A stretch of 64,000 nt of DNA from Actinopolyspora mzabensis (GTDB lineage Bacteria; Actinomycetota; Actinomycetes; Mycobacteriales; Pseudonocardiaceae), in NCBI RefSeq assembly GCF_900101095.1, contig NZ_FNFM01000009.1, positions 1 through 64,000 of the forward strand. Reading direction: 5' to 3'. The translations under genes were made by a program, and so were the position numbers. The notes beneath the pieces are model-generated. The model was not told the DNA's origin, made no database searches, and saw nothing but the letters and a program-made list of their open reading frames with translations. This document shows positions 24,148 to 33,892 of this stretch, piece after piece (position 1 is the stretch's first letter; each line of letters starts with the position of its first letter).

Positions 24148-26136
24148 GTGGCGCGAATGGTGCTCGCTGCCGGGGAGACGACCGGCTATCTGGGGCCGAT
24201 CGTGGCGCTGCTGTGCGCCGCGGGACTGATCGGTTACCTCAGCGTCCGGCTGCGGATCGTGCCCATCGTGGGGTTCCTGCTGGCCGGGGTGTTGATCGGG
24301 CCGCATCAACTGGGGCTGGTCTCGGATTCCGAGGTGGTCCGCGCGGCGGCCGACATCGGTGTGATGCTGCTGCTGTTCACCATCGGCATCGAGTTCTCGC
24401 TGGACCGCATGGCCTCGATAAGGCGTTACGTGCTGCTCGGCGGCGGGCTGCAGGTCGTGCTCACCGTCGGGCTCACCGCGGCGGTGTCGCTGCTCTTCGG
24501 TGTCGAATGGCGCCCCGCGCTGCTCACGGGGCTGCTCGTGGCGCTGTCCTCCACCGCGATCGTGCTCAAGGTGCTGTCCGCCTCGGGACGCACCACGACG
24601 ACTGTGGGTGGAACCTCGATCGCGACGCTGATCTTCCAGGACTTGGCCGTGGTGGTCATGGTGCTGCTCGTACCGCTGCTCGGCCGGGACTCCGGTGGCG
24701 GGTTGCTGGAGCTGCTGCGCGCGCTGGGCACCGCGCTCGCGGTGCTGGTGGTGGTGCTGGTGGTGGCGCGCAAGGTGATGCCGCCACTGCTGGAACGCGT
24801 GGCACGGACCTGCTCGCCCGAGGTCTTCCTGCTGGCCGTGGTGGCCATCGGCCTCGGAACGGCCTGGCTGACCTCGCTGGCCGGGGTGAGCGTGGCACTC
24901 GGCGCCTTCCTGGCCGGGCTCGTGGTCAGCGAGTCCAAGCACAGTTCACACGCGCTCGGCGAGGTGCTGCCGCTGCAGATCCTGTTCAGCGCCACGTTCT
25001 TCGTCTCCATCGGGATGCTGGTGGATCTGCGTGCCGTACTGCGGATGTGGTGGTTGATCCTGCTGCTGGCCTGCGCGGTCGTGCTGCTCAAGTTGATCAC
25101 CGGCGGAGTCGCGCTGTTGGCGCTGCGGGTCGGGCTGCCCACGGCGGTGGCGGGTGGCTTCCTGCTCGCCCAGGTCGGCGAGTTCTCGTTCGTGCTGCAG
25201 CGGGCGGGGCGTGCGGCCGGGGTGGAGCCGTTGGGGATGGGACCCGACGGCGAGCAGGTACTGGTGGCCGTGACGGTGATGTTGATGATCCTCACCCCCG
25301 CGCTGGCCGCTCTCGGCGAGCGGCTCGCCGAGGCACTGCGGCGGCGCCGTCCCACCGGTGAAACAGCGGCGGCTGAGCCGGAGCGTGCGGCGGGAGGGCA
25401 TGTGCTCGTCTCCGGGTGGGGAGGGGTCGCCGCCGCGCTGACCACCGAGTTGCGTGCGCGCGACATCCCGGTGGTGGTGATCACGCTCGGTCCCGAGCTG
25501 GCCGCGGACGCCGAGCAGCGTGCCGACCGGGTGGTGCGAGGCGATTCCACGCACGGCAACGTGCTGCACGAGGCCGGACTGGCGACGGCGCGGTTGGTGG
25601 TCATCTGCGAGAACTCGGGTGAACAGGCCGCCCGGATCGCCGCCGTGGTCGCGCGGTTCGCACCGGAGACGTCGATCGTGGTGCGTCCGACCGATCGCGC
25701 CGGTGCGGAGGAACTCGTGCCCGCCGGGGTGGACCGGATCGTCGACACGGTCGATGCCGTGGCCCACCCGCTGACGGACACCGTGCTGCGGCGTCTCGGG
25801 CGGCTCGATTCCGCCGGTTACCCGGATCCGAACACCCCGGTGGATTTTCGGGTCGATCCGACCACGGCCTGTCCGCACGCAACCGAGATCGAGCCGGTAC
25901 TGCCGTCCTCGGCGGGCTGTACCGAGTGCCTGCGGCTCGGCGAGCGCGACTGGGTTCACCTGCGGACGTGCCTGCACTGCGGCAACGTGGGGTGCTGCGA
26001 CTCCTCGCCGCACCGGCACGCCAGTGCGCACGCCGACACGTGCACGCATCCGATCGTGGCTTCGGCGGAACCGGACGAGCACTGGGCGTGGTGCTATTTG
26101 GACCGGGCCAGACTGGAGCGTTCCTCGACACGGTGA
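24148..26136 (+). CDS. Kef/CPA2 antiporter fused to RCK and UBP zinc-finger domains
   Basis: 662 residues from GTG 24148 (GGAAGG upstream; ATG 24157 is possible). Residues about 10-400 form the 12-helix CPA2 exchanger (GYLGPIVALLCAAGLIGYLS opening; LIFQDLAVV; HALGEVLPLQILFSATFFVS). Residues about 417-560 are a TrkA-N/RCK nucleotide-binding domain starting HVLVSGWGG. From about 574 a UBP-type zinc finger carries CPHATEIEP, CTECLRLGERDWVHLRTC, CGNVGCCDSSPHRHA and HP. It likely exchanges K+ or Na+ for H+ at the plasma membrane, gated by nucleotide. UBP fingers bind ubiquitin tails in eukaryotes; their bacterial role here is unclear. Confidence 0.9.
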   Translation: MARMVLAAGETTGYLGPIVALLCAAGLIGYLSVRLRIVPIVGFLLAGVLIGPHQLGLVSDSEVVRAAADIGVMLLLFTIGIEFSLDRMASIRRYVLLGGGLQVVLTVGLTAAVSLLFGVEWRPALLTGLLVALSSTAIVLKVLSASGRTTTTVGGTSIATLIFQDLAVVVMVLLVPLLGRDSGGGLLELLRALGTALAVLVVVLVVARKVMPPLLERVARTCSPEVFLLAVVAIGLGTAWLTSLAGVSVALGAFLAGLVVSESKHSSHALGEVLPLQILFSATFFVSIGMLVDLRAVLRMWWLILLLACAVVLLKLITGGVALLALRVGLPTAVAGGFLLAQVGEFSFVLQRAGRAAGVEPLGMGPDGEQVLVAVTVMLMILTPALAALGERLAEALRRRRPTGETAAAEPERAAGGHVLVSGWGGVAAALTTELRARDIPVVVITLGPELAADAEQRADRVVRGDSTHGNVLHEAGLATARLVVICENSGEQAARIAAVVARFAPETSIVVRPTDRAGAEELVPAGVDRIVDTVDAVAHPLTDTVLRRLGRLDSAGYPDPNTPVDFRVDPTTACPHATEIEPVLPSSAGCTECLRLGERDWVHLRTCLHCGNVGCCDSSPHRHASAHADTCTHPIVASAEPDEHWAWCYLDRARLERSSTR

Positions 26137-26331
26137 GTCCGTTCACCGGCGCCGGGGCCCGCGCCGGCATCGGAATCCTGCCCAGCCGCGGTGAGACACC
26201 GGGCGGTGCCTACTCGGGCGGTGCTCGCTCGGGGTGCCCGCGCCCGCTTGCTCGCCCTCCCGCTTCGAAGTCGTGGTTCATATCGCTACGCAAAGCGGGT
26301 GAGTTTGCGCGGGGCTGTTGCCCTCGAGCCG

Positions 26332-28344
26332 GTGAGTGATCACGCTGAGGGAGTGAGCGCAGATCGTGCGGAGGTGGTTACGTCCGCCTCGGGTGCGGCG
26401 CCCCGGCACGGCGCCGGTGTCCGGCACGGCACCGCGCCGCCCGCCACCGACTACCGTGCTCGGGGAGCCGTGTCCGCCCGAACGGTCGTGTTGGAGCGAC
26501 TGGTCTCCGCACTCGTTCGGGAAGAGCTGCTCGATCCCGAACGCGCCGCCCGGCGCGGCGTCCGCATCCCGCTGAGCCGGGTAACCGCCACGGGCAGGCT
26601 CGCTCCCGACGGGCCGATCACGATCTCGGAGGGCACCGACGAGTCACGTACGGTGCACGATCCCGCGGAACTGCTCGACGTGCTGCTGCGGCTGGAGCTG
26701 CTGGTGGGAGATCCGGAGGCGTGGCTGGGGCTCCGCGTCGATCTCGGGGAGAGCGTGGCGGGGTTGGTGCGGGCGCTGCGTGCCGAACGGGCGCGTGCCC
26801 GCGAGCTCCGCGACTCGGCCTCCGCTGTGGACCTCCGAAGCCGACCGTTCACCGCGCTCGTCGGAGCGCTGCGTACGCGTCACGGCTCCGACGATTCCCT
26901 GCTGGGCGCCTTCGAGCAGTGGGTGATCGACGGGCACCCGATGCAGCCCGTGGCCAAGGTCAGGATCGGTCTCGGTGCGGACGACGAGCGCCGGTACGCG
27001 CCCGAGTTCGGGGTCGGATTCGACCTGCGGTTGGTGGCCGTGGCCCGAGACGCGGTCTCCGGCGCCGACCACACCGGTGAGCTCGACGGGGCCGGGGCGA
27101 TGTGGCGCGAGCTGCGCACCGCCTTTCCGCGAGCGACCGAGGAAGCAGAGTCGGAGCTGCTCGGCCGGGGTTACTCCCCGGCGTCGTACACGTTGATCCC
27201 GGTACACCCGCACCAGCTGCGGTTCGCGATCCCGGACCTGCACGGGAGCTCCCTCGCCAACGGAACCGCTGTGGTGCTCGACACCACCGTTCCGGCACGC
27301 CCGCTGATGTCGCTGCGCACGCTGGAGGTGCGTGAGCCGGCTCGCCCGCCGGGGTTGCAGGTCAAAACCGCCGTCGAGGTACGGCTGACCGGCGCGGTAC
27401 GCGGAGTCTCCCCCGGGGCGGTGCACAACGGGCCGGAACTGTCCGCGCTGTTCGACCGCATCGTGGCCCGGGACCCCGACCTGTCACCGGTCGACGAGCA
27501 CGGTCGACCGCGTTTCACGGTGTGCCGGGAACTCGCAGCCGCGGGACACCGGCCCGCCGACTCGACAGGGGACGCGCAGCGTGACGGGGCACGTGCTCGA
27601 TCACTGGCGGCGGTGCTGCGCGAGCACCCGGGTGCGTCGATGGCCACCGGGGAGGTGGCGCTGCCGGTGGCGGCACTGCTCGCCCGTTCCCCGCTGACCG
27701 GCAACAACGTGCTCGCCGACGTGCTGACCGAACTGAACCCCCGCCTCCGGGACGGGCGGGGTGCCGGCGCGGAGTCCTCGCTCGACACCGCGCGTCGCTG
27801 GCTGCGGCTGCACCTGGGGCTGGGGATGTTCCCGCTGCTCGCGCTGCTGGTGCGTTACGGCATCGCGCTGGAACCGCATCCGCAGAACACCGTGCTGGTG
27901 CTGCGCGACGGCCTGCCGCACCGGCTGTTCGTGCGGGACATCGGCGGGGTTCGGGTGTTGTCCGAGCGGCTGCGACGACGTGGGCACGAGTTCGATCCGC
28001 ACCGGGGATCCGCGCTGCCGGGCACCGATGCCGCGGCGTTGCGTGACAAGCTGTACTTCCCGCTGTTCGGGAATCAGCTCGGTGAGCTCGTGGCCGCCGC
28101 TGCCGCCGCCACCGGCTGTGCGGAACGACCGCTGTGGCGGGTGGTGCGGCACAGCGCGGCGGGGGTCTTCGACCGGTTGCGAACCAGGGCTGTCGACGGG
28201 GACGAGGCCGCGGACTGCGACTCCGACGCAGAGGCGTTGCTGGAGCGGCCGTGGCGGCTCAAGACGATGCTGGGGATGCGCCTGGCCGGGCTGGTCACCG
28301 AGCAGCGCTACGTTTCCGCTCCGAACCCGCTTTCGGCGACATGA
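26332..28344 (+). CDS. IucA/IucC-family NIS siderophore synthetase (first of pair)
   Basis: About 670 residues from GTG 26332; GTG 26353 is an alternative, and 26137-26331 holds no gene. NIS synthetases join citrate-type acids to amines with ATP. Family blocks are visible: LIPVHPHQLRF, LKTAVEV-like QVKTAVEVRLTGAVRG, LARSPLTGNNVL, YGIALEPHPQNTVLVLRDG and FVRDIGG. The ATP-loop motif reads GHPMQPVAKVRIG near 204, with Gln where His is usual. Its stop overlaps the next start as ATGA, so the two synthetases are co-translated. No amine-making, export or uptake genes lie adjacent. Confidence 0.85.
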   Translation: MSDHAEGVSADRAEVVTSASGAAPRHGAGVRHGTAPPATDYRARGAVSARTVVLERLVSALVREELLDPERAARRGVRIPLSRVTATGRLAPDGPITISEGTDESRTVHDPAELLDVLLRLELLVGDPEAWLGLRVDLGESVAGLVRALRAERARARELRDSASAVDLRSRPFTALVGALRTRHGSDDSLLGAFEQWVIDGHPMQPVAKVRIGLGADDERRYAPEFGVGFDLRLVAVARDAVSGADHTGELDGAGAMWRELRTAFPRATEEAESELLGRGYSPASYTLIPVHPHQLRFAIPDLHGSSLANGTAVVLDTTVPARPLMSLRTLEVREPARPPGLQVKTAVEVRLTGAVRGVSPGAVHNGPELSALFDRIVARDPDLSPVDEHGRPRFTVCRELAAAGHRPADSTGDAQRDGARARSLAAVLREHPGASMATGEVALPVAALLARSPLTGNNVLADVLTELNPRLRDGRGAGAESSLDTARRWLRLHLGLGMFPLLALLVRYGIALEPHPQNTVLVLRDGLPHRLFVRDIGGVRVLSERLRRRGHEFDPHRGSALPGTDAAALRDKLYFPLFGNQLGELVAAAAAATGCAERPLWRVVRHSAAGVFDRLRTRAVDGDEAADCDSDAEALLERPWRLKTMLGMRLAGLVTEQRYVSAPNPLSAT

Positions 28345-30404
28345 CCACCGGGGTAGCGTTCACCGGCGAGTTCCTCCCGGGTGATTCGGACTCGTTCGAC
28401 GCCGACGAGCGAGCCATGCTGCGCGAACTCCGCGCCGAGGACGCCGAGTTGGCCGAGGAGTGGGTGGCGGAACTACCGGTCGCGCGACGGGACACCGCCC
28501 ACCACGCGCTTGCCGCGCTGTTGCGGGAACAGCTGCTGCCCGGCGCTGTGGACGTTTTCCGAGCACCTCTTTCCGGAACCGACGAGGTGTCGAATGTGTC
28601 GATGGCACACCGGCTGGGGCTGTCCAGCGGTGCCGTCGGGGCGCTGCGAATCCGGTGGTGTTCTCGCGACGGCGAGCTGGTGTTGGTGCGGCTGAACGGC
28701 GGTACGCTCGTCACGGTGTGCTCGGGGGAGCCCCCGTTCGGGTTGCATCGGGTCCACGGGCCGGTGCTGTTCGACGGCGGTGTCGCGGTCGTCGAGCTGG
28801 CACGTCCGGGGCAGTTGATCGGGGTGCTGCGGCCCGAGGCCGCGACCGAGACCGAGGCCGACGGTTGGCGCAGACTGCGGAACGAACTCGCCGACTCCGC
28901 CCGAAACCTGGCGCTCTCCCGTGCGACGGTCCGGCGCAGGTCAACGCTCGTGTCGCTTCGGGGCGCCGGTCTCGGCAGCACCGGTCTGCTGCCCGCGCTG
29001 GCGTTCCGGCACTCCGCCAGTGAGGTCACGCTCGAACTGGACGCGCTGACCGCCGAGGGGCACAACACACATCCCTGCGGCAAGGTGCGGGGCGGCTTCT
29101 CCCCCGCCGATTCCACGCGCTACACCGCCGAATCCGGGCGAGTGGTCGAGCTGCGTTTCGCGGCGGTGTGGCGTGGTTTCGTGCGGTCCACGCCGGACGA
29201 AACCGGACGCTCGGTCGGCGAGCTGCTCGCCGAGCACTTTCCGGCACTGGCGGCCGGATCTCGCAGGGAGTTGCTCCGACGGTGTGTTGAGCCGTCGGAT
29301 TACCTGCTGATTCCGGTGCATCCCTGGCAGGCGCGCAACGTCGTGCCGCGCGAGTACTCCGCCGAGCTCGCCTCGGGCGCGCTGCTGCTGCTCGACGAGC
29401 CGCGACTTTCGTGCAGACCCACCCTCTCGGTGCGAACCCTGGTGACCGATCGTCCCGGCAGGCACGGACGGCGGCTGACCGTCAAAACAGCGCTGGACGT
29501 GCTGTTGACCTCGGCCAGGCGAACCATCGCGCCGGAGAGCACCCGGGACGGGCCCGTGCTCGGCACGTTGTTGCGGAAACTGTTCGCCGAGGACCGGGTT
29601 CTGGCGAGTGGCGCGGGGATCGTCCCCGATCTCGCAGGGGTTGCCTTCGAGCCCTCGGAAGGCGGCTCGGCCTCGCCCGGGCGCAGGCGTGGCCTGTCCG
29701 CGTTGCTGCGCCAGGACCCCGCCGACTCGCTCCACGAGGGTGAACAGGCCGTTACCGCCGCGACCCTGCTGGCACCCTCCCCGGTCTCGGGAGAGCCGTT
29801 GCTGGTGGAGCTGGTGGACACGATGGCACTGCACGGCCACGTGACACGCGCCGAAGCGAGCCGGTGGTTCCTGCGGGACTACGCCGAATCGTTGCTCGCC
29901 GCCACGTTGCCGCTGCTGTCGTGCTACGGCATCGCCGTGGAGGCACATCTGCAGAACACCCTGGTTGTGGTGCGGCACTCCCGCCCGGTCCGGCTGCTGC
30001 TGCGAGACTTCGCCGGGGTGCGGGTGCATCCGGGTCGGCTGCGGGCAGCGGGCTACGAGGTGCCGACGACGCGGCCGGGAGTCACGAGCACCGAGGACCC
30101 GGCGGTGCTGCGTGCCAAGATGTGCCACGCCACGCTGCAGGCGAACCTGGCAGAGGTGGTGGTGCTGCTTCAGCGCTCGTGCGCCCTGCCGGGGCCGGTG
30201 GCGTGGCGGATCGTGCGGGAAGCGGTTTCGGCAGTGGCCGCACGGGTCGGGCAGCGGGGTGGGGCCGCGCTCACCGCGGATCTCGCGGCGCTGTTCGCTC
30301 CGGAGCTGCCGCAGAAAGCGCTGGCCACCATGCGGCTGCGTCCCGACCAGGGGGATATCTACCTGCCGCAGCCCAACCCGATGTCCGGCCCGTTGCCCGC
30401 ATGA
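28341..30404 (+). CDS. IucA/IucC-family NIS siderophore synthetase (second of pair)
   Basis: 687 residues from ATG 28341 inside the previous stop (ATGA). It keeps the ATP-loop His (GHNTHPCGKVRGG, about 240) plus YLLIPVHPWQARNV, RLTVKTALDVLLTSARRTI and AVEAHLQNTLVVV. The first 110 residues are unlike the first synthetase, so the pair is not a recent duplication. Together they probably build one hydroxamate or carboxylate siderophore in two condensations. The C terminus keeps the family ending YLPQPNPM. Confidence 0.88.
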   Translation: MTTGVAFTGEFLPGDSDSFDADERAMLRELRAEDAELAEEWVAELPVARRDTAHHALAALLREQLLPGAVDVFRAPLSGTDEVSNVSMAHRLGLSSGAVGALRIRWCSRDGELVLVRLNGGTLVTVCSGEPPFGLHRVHGPVLFDGGVAVVELARPGQLIGVLRPEAATETEADGWRRLRNELADSARNLALSRATVRRRSTLVSLRGAGLGSTGLLPALAFRHSASEVTLELDALTAEGHNTHPCGKVRGGFSPADSTRYTAESGRVVELRFAAVWRGFVRSTPDETGRSVGELLAEHFPALAAGSRRELLRRCVEPSDYLLIPVHPWQARNVVPREYSAELASGALLLLDEPRLSCRPTLSVRTLVTDRPGRHGRRLTVKTALDVLLTSARRTIAPESTRDGPVLGTLLRKLFAEDRVLASGAGIVPDLAGVAFEPSEGGSASPGRRRGLSALLRQDPADSLHEGEQAVTAATLLAPSPVSGEPLLVELVDTMALHGHVTRAEASRWFLRDYAESLLAATLPLLSCYGIAVEAHLQNTLVVVRHSRPVRLLLRDFAGVRVHPGRLRAAGYEVPTTRPGVTSTEDPAVLRAKMCHATLQANLAEVVVLLQRSCALPGPVAWRIVREAVSAVAARVGQRGGAALTADLAALFAPELPQKALATMRLRPDQGDIYLPQPNPMSGPLPA

Positions 30405-30426
30405 AGCTCCGTTTCGGCCGAGTGGC

Positions 30427-31974
30427 TCACTGCTCCACCTTCTTGAGGACGAGGTGTGCGGGCTCGGTCCACGGTGAGTCGATGTTCCAGGCGGGGGCTG
30501 GTCCACGGCCCATGACCCTGGTCAGGACGTAGTCGACCTCTCGTGGTTCCACGGGGGTGAAGTTCCGGTAGTTCGCACGGAGCAGAGCTCCGGTGACCGG
30601 CCCGGCCTCCGCGATGCGTTCGTTGATGTCGGGAGTCAGGATTCCGCGGTCCGACAGTCCATCCACTATGGAGCATTCGCAGAAGTAGGCCAGGGTGCCG
30701 ATCTCGCCGGGACTGCGTACCGTGGCGTCGCCGATCCGCTGTTCCAGCAGGTTCCCGACCCTGGCGTAGTCCGCCGGTGTCGCCCAGTTGGTCGTGATCG
30801 TGGCGCGTTGCCAGGGCATCCCGGTTTCCATCGCGACCCTGGCCTGGTTGGCGAACATCGCGGTTCCCAGGGCCACCGCCACAGTCGCGGCAAGCACCGG
30901 AATCGCCCGCCGGTTTCGGGCGGCCACCGCCGTGGCGGCTCCGATAACACCGGCGAGGAACATCGTGAGCCCCAGCATGCTCGGAACGTAGTACCAGTGG
31001 TACGGGGGAACCCCGAGCATGGTGTAGGCGTAGAAGTGCGCGACCCCGCCCACTCCCATGAGTGCCCAGGGGTGCAGCCTGTGCGCCGCGGTGTTGCGCA
31101 GCAGTCGTGTCACCAGCCAAACCGGCAGCGCGAGCGCTCCGAGCGCCACAGTGCTCAGCGCAGCGATGGTCGCGGCGGGATACACCTCGTAGTAGAGCCC
31201 CAGTCCGTTGCCGAAGCTCCAGCTGCCCCAGGCTTCTTGCATCTGCTTGAGTACCAGCGTGTCGGGTACGGCCGAGCCGAACGCCAACCAGCTGAAGCCG
31301 AACCACGGCAGTGAGACGAGGCAGGCGGGCACCAGCCAGCGCCAGAATTTCCGCCACAGTGCGGGGCGACCCAGCAGCAGCACCACGACGAAGACACCCA
31401 GGTCCAGTCTGGTCAACGCGAGCAGTCCGGCCGCCACGCCGAACAACACCCGGTTGTGGGTGGTGGCTCCCAGCAGTAGCAGCCCCAGCAGCGCGGAAGC
31501 CAGCGTCATCTCCAACCCGACCGAGGAGAGCAGGAACGGGTTGCTCAGCACGAGCAGGGTGCCCAGGATCACGGTCAGGCGCGAGAAACCGCTGTGTCGT
31601 GCGGAGCGGTGCAGTGCCACGGCCAGCACGGCGTTGGCGATTACGAAAAGCGTGCCCAGCGCCAGCACGGGCTGCCGCAGCAGGAAGGTCAGCGCCGCCA
31701 GTACCAGCACGTTCAGCGGGGAGGTGGCGGTGTTGGAGAATTCCTGCTGGATCATTCCCCAGTGGCCGTGAAAGGCCACGTTACGTGCGAAGTCGATGGT
31801 GATGTAGGCGTCGTCCGTGAGTCCGCCTCGCACGAGCATGAACACGAGCCCGGCGAGTAGCGCTGCACCACCGGCCACCAACGCGGTTTCCCGTTTTCCC
31901 GATTGGTTCGGTATCGCGCCACTGGAAAATAACTGAGAAGATTCCTCGTCCCGCGTCGCCTCGGTGACCGCCAC
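30427..31974 (-). CDS. GT-C-like multi-pass membrane glycosyltransferase-like protein
   Basis: 515 residues from GTG 31974, with AGAGGGG upstream (GTG 31989 possible). After a cytoplasmic N terminus there are about ten hydrophobic segments. The first external loop has LTDDAYITIDFARNVAFHG, resembling the acidic DDxY...ARN loop of GT-C polyprenyl-phosphate-sugar transferases such as mycobacterial AftB. A soluble C-terminal domain of about 110 residues follows. Likely a cell-envelope glycan enzyme; exact substrate unknown. It is convergent with the siderophore operon, 22 nt apart. Confidence 0.65.
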   Translation of the reverse strand: MAVTEATRDEESSQLFSSGAIPNQSGKRETALVAGGAALLAGLVFMLVRGGLTDDAYITIDFARNVAFHGHWGMIQQEFSNTATSPLNVLVLAALTFLLRQPVLALGTLFVIANAVLAVALHRSARHSGFSRLTVILGTLLVLSNPFLLSSVGLEMTLASALLGLLLLGATTHNRVLFGVAAGLLALTRLDLGVFVVVLLLGRPALWRKFWRWLVPACLVSLPWFGFSWLAFGSAVPDTLVLKQMQEAWGSWSFGNGLGLYYEVYPAATIAALSTVALGALALPVWLVTRLLRNTAAHRLHPWALMGVGGVAHFYAYTMLGVPPYHWYYVPSMLGLTMFLAGVIGAATAVAARNRRAIPVLAATVAVALGTAMFANQARVAMETGMPWQRATITTNWATPADYARVGNLLEQRIGDATVRSPGEIGTLAYFCECSIVDGLSDRGILTPDINERIAEAGPVTGALLRANYRNFTPVEPREVDYVLTRVMGRGPAPAWNIDSPWTEPAHLVLKKVEQ

Positions 31975-32322
31975 TGTTACCCCTCTCACCGCAAGAACAG
32001 TGTGAGTAGTCGTTTTTGATTCCGTCTCGGGTTTCAGGGCTATAATATAGAACTTGCTCAGGTGCTCGGTCGCCGCCCGTGCGAGCAGGCGAGCGCCGTG
32101 AGTCGTTCGCTACGTGCTGTGACCACGTCTCGGGTGAACTGCGATTTCTCGCGCCTCCGCCTCACGTGCCAGCCTGCCTGGAGTACTTGTTCCGAACGAA
32201 CCTCTGTTGGCGGTTCGCAGTGTCGCGTCGCTGATCGGTACCGTCCTCGGCCAGTGTCAAGCACCATAGCGCGTGTCGCTCCAACACGCTCGATCGTTTT
32301 TCCGGTGGGAGTCGTCGGTCGA

Positions 32323-32800
32323 TCATTTCTCGCGCCGGGCGAGCACATTGGTGCGGAAACGCCGCGTGTCACCGGAGGCAGTGACGATGCGGCTCTGCAC
32401 CGAGGCGGAGCGTGGTGATCGTCGTGGCGGCCAGCAGCCGCACTGCACGTCCTCGGTGTTCCTGGCGAGTCGCGCGGCGAAGCCCTCGGCGGGCGAGGCC
32501 TCCAACGTGCGGAACGAGGTCACGATCTTTTCGAGCACTTCGGGGTGGTCGAGGCACGACGGCCTGATCACGCCGGGTGGGGCCACTCATCGCCGTGCCG
32601 ACGGTCTCGCCGAGTACCACTGGGGGCACTTCGGGCGACTCCTCCGCGGGAGCGCGTTCCAGGATGCGCTTCGGGTGTTGTCGACGGTCTCCCGGTTCCA
32701 CGGGGCGAGCACTTCCTCCTTGGAAATGAAGTGGTTGGAGAATGTTCGTGGGGCTACGTCGGCACTGGCGCACAACAGCGAGCTCGCCGGTTCGGTGGCC
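32323..32800 (-). pseudogene. Decayed TetR-type regulator
   Basis: One reading frame gives CASADVAPRTFSNHFISKEE, a clear TetR recognition helix. Another frame further on gives DHPEVLEKIVTSFRTLEASP and ARLARNTEDVQ, and a third gives LLAATTITTLRLGAEPH, together a TetR C-terminal end. At least two frameshifts separate them, and the usual N-terminal helix is missing. The rest of the gap 31,975-33,167 contains no other convincing gene; AT-rich sequence near 32,041 (TATAATATAG) may hold a promoter. Confidence 0.55.
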
Positions 32801-33167
32801 GACGCTTCGGGCGGGGTTCGCCCCGGTTGCCAGTGTCACCGTGACGGATGGGTGCGGTTCCCGGGATTCAGTCAGGAGGCTGGTCTCGGCGAGAGGGGAG
32901 TACCGGCTGTAAGGCCTTCCCGAGGGGGCGGTCATCGTAATGGCCTCAGTTGCGGGGTTGGTGCCCGCCGTGAGCAGGTCGCGAACTCGCCGGGGACGTG
33001 GTGAGTGGTGCGATTTCCTGCCGGTCGGGAGTCCGCCGGCGGGGAGTCCGCCGGCCGCAGCGCTTGGTGGCCGTAGTGCCCGGCGGTCGGCACGAGCGGT
33101 GCCGGGAACCGTTCCGGATCGCGGGTCGGGTGTCCGTTCGGCTCAGGGCGTCCGGTCGCACCGGTTG

Positions 33168-33187
33168 CTGAGTGAGTACTCACTCAG
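33168..33187. promoter_or_regulatory. TetR operator, perfect palindrome
   Basis: CTGAGTGAGTACTCACTCAG is a perfect 20-bp palindrome ending 12 nt before the TetR start. TGAGTACTCA-type sites are typical for exporter-linked TetR proteins. It should control the TetR-ABC operon. Confidence 0.8.
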
Positions 33188-33199
33188 TACAGTGGGGGT

Positions 33200-33820
33200 G
33201 TGAGCACACCGGAATCCCGCCGCCGTGCCCCGGCGATGAGCTCGGAACAGCGGCGTACCGAAATCGTTCGGGCCACGTTGCCCCTGCTCGCCGAGCAGGG
33301 CGCGAACGTGACCACCCGAGCCATCGCCCAAGCGGCGGATGTGGCGGAAGGGACGGTTTTCCGGGTCTTCACGGACAAGGGCGAGTTGCTTCGTGCCTGT
33401 CTCGCGGAGGCGTTCCGCACCGACGAGGTGTGTGCCCGGATAAGGGAGATATCAACGACCCAGTCACTCGAGGCCAGACTGACCGAAGGGGCGGCGCTGG
33501 TGCTCGATCACTTCGACAGACTGGGTGAACTGAAGCGCAATCTGGCAGCTTCCGACTACGATCTGCACCAACGCGAGACCCACGACGCGAAACGGGCCGC
33601 GCGACACGAGCCGCCACGTTTCGTGCTCGAACTGACCGATGCGTTCGTCGAGTTGATAGTTCCCGACGAGCAACGGCTGCGGGTTCCCGTGGAAGACGTC
33701 GCGGCCATGTTGCTCGGTCTGTTGCTGAGCGCGCGGTTCGACGGCAACTCGGACGAGGAGGCGCGCGCCAAACTGGCCCCGCGCATCGACGTGCTGCTGC
33801 ACGGTGCACTGGCGGCCTAG
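33200..33820 (+). CDS. TetR family repressor of a Drr-type ABC exporter
   Basis: 206 residues from GTG 33200. The helix-turn-helix lies at about 18-65 (EIVRATLPLLAEQGANVTTR, then ADVAEGTVFRVFTDKGELL). The C-terminal domain is unassigned. It is followed at 72 nt by the ABC transporter genes and preceded by its palindrome, so it most likely represses the exporter until a drug-like inducer binds. Confidence 0.9.
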   Translation: MSTPESRRRAPAMSSEQRRTEIVRATLPLLAEQGANVTTRAIAQAADVAEGTVFRVFTDKGELLRACLAEAFRTDEVCARIREISTTQSLEARLTEGAALVLDHFDRLGELKRNLAASDYDLHQRETHDAKRAARHEPPRFVLELTDAFVELIVPDEQRLRVPVEDVAAMLLGLLLSARFDGNSDEEARAKLAPRIDVLLHGALAA

Positions 33821-33892
33821 CAGCCCCGCGGGCTCAGTCCCGACATCTCGAACCCCCGACATCGACCGGCCCGAACCGGTGAGAGGGAAACA

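Noticed and set aside
32932-33183. Short leftward frame ahead of the third TetR gene
   Set aside because: Pro/Arg-rich composition, poor codon pattern, and its start lies in the palindromic TetR operator.
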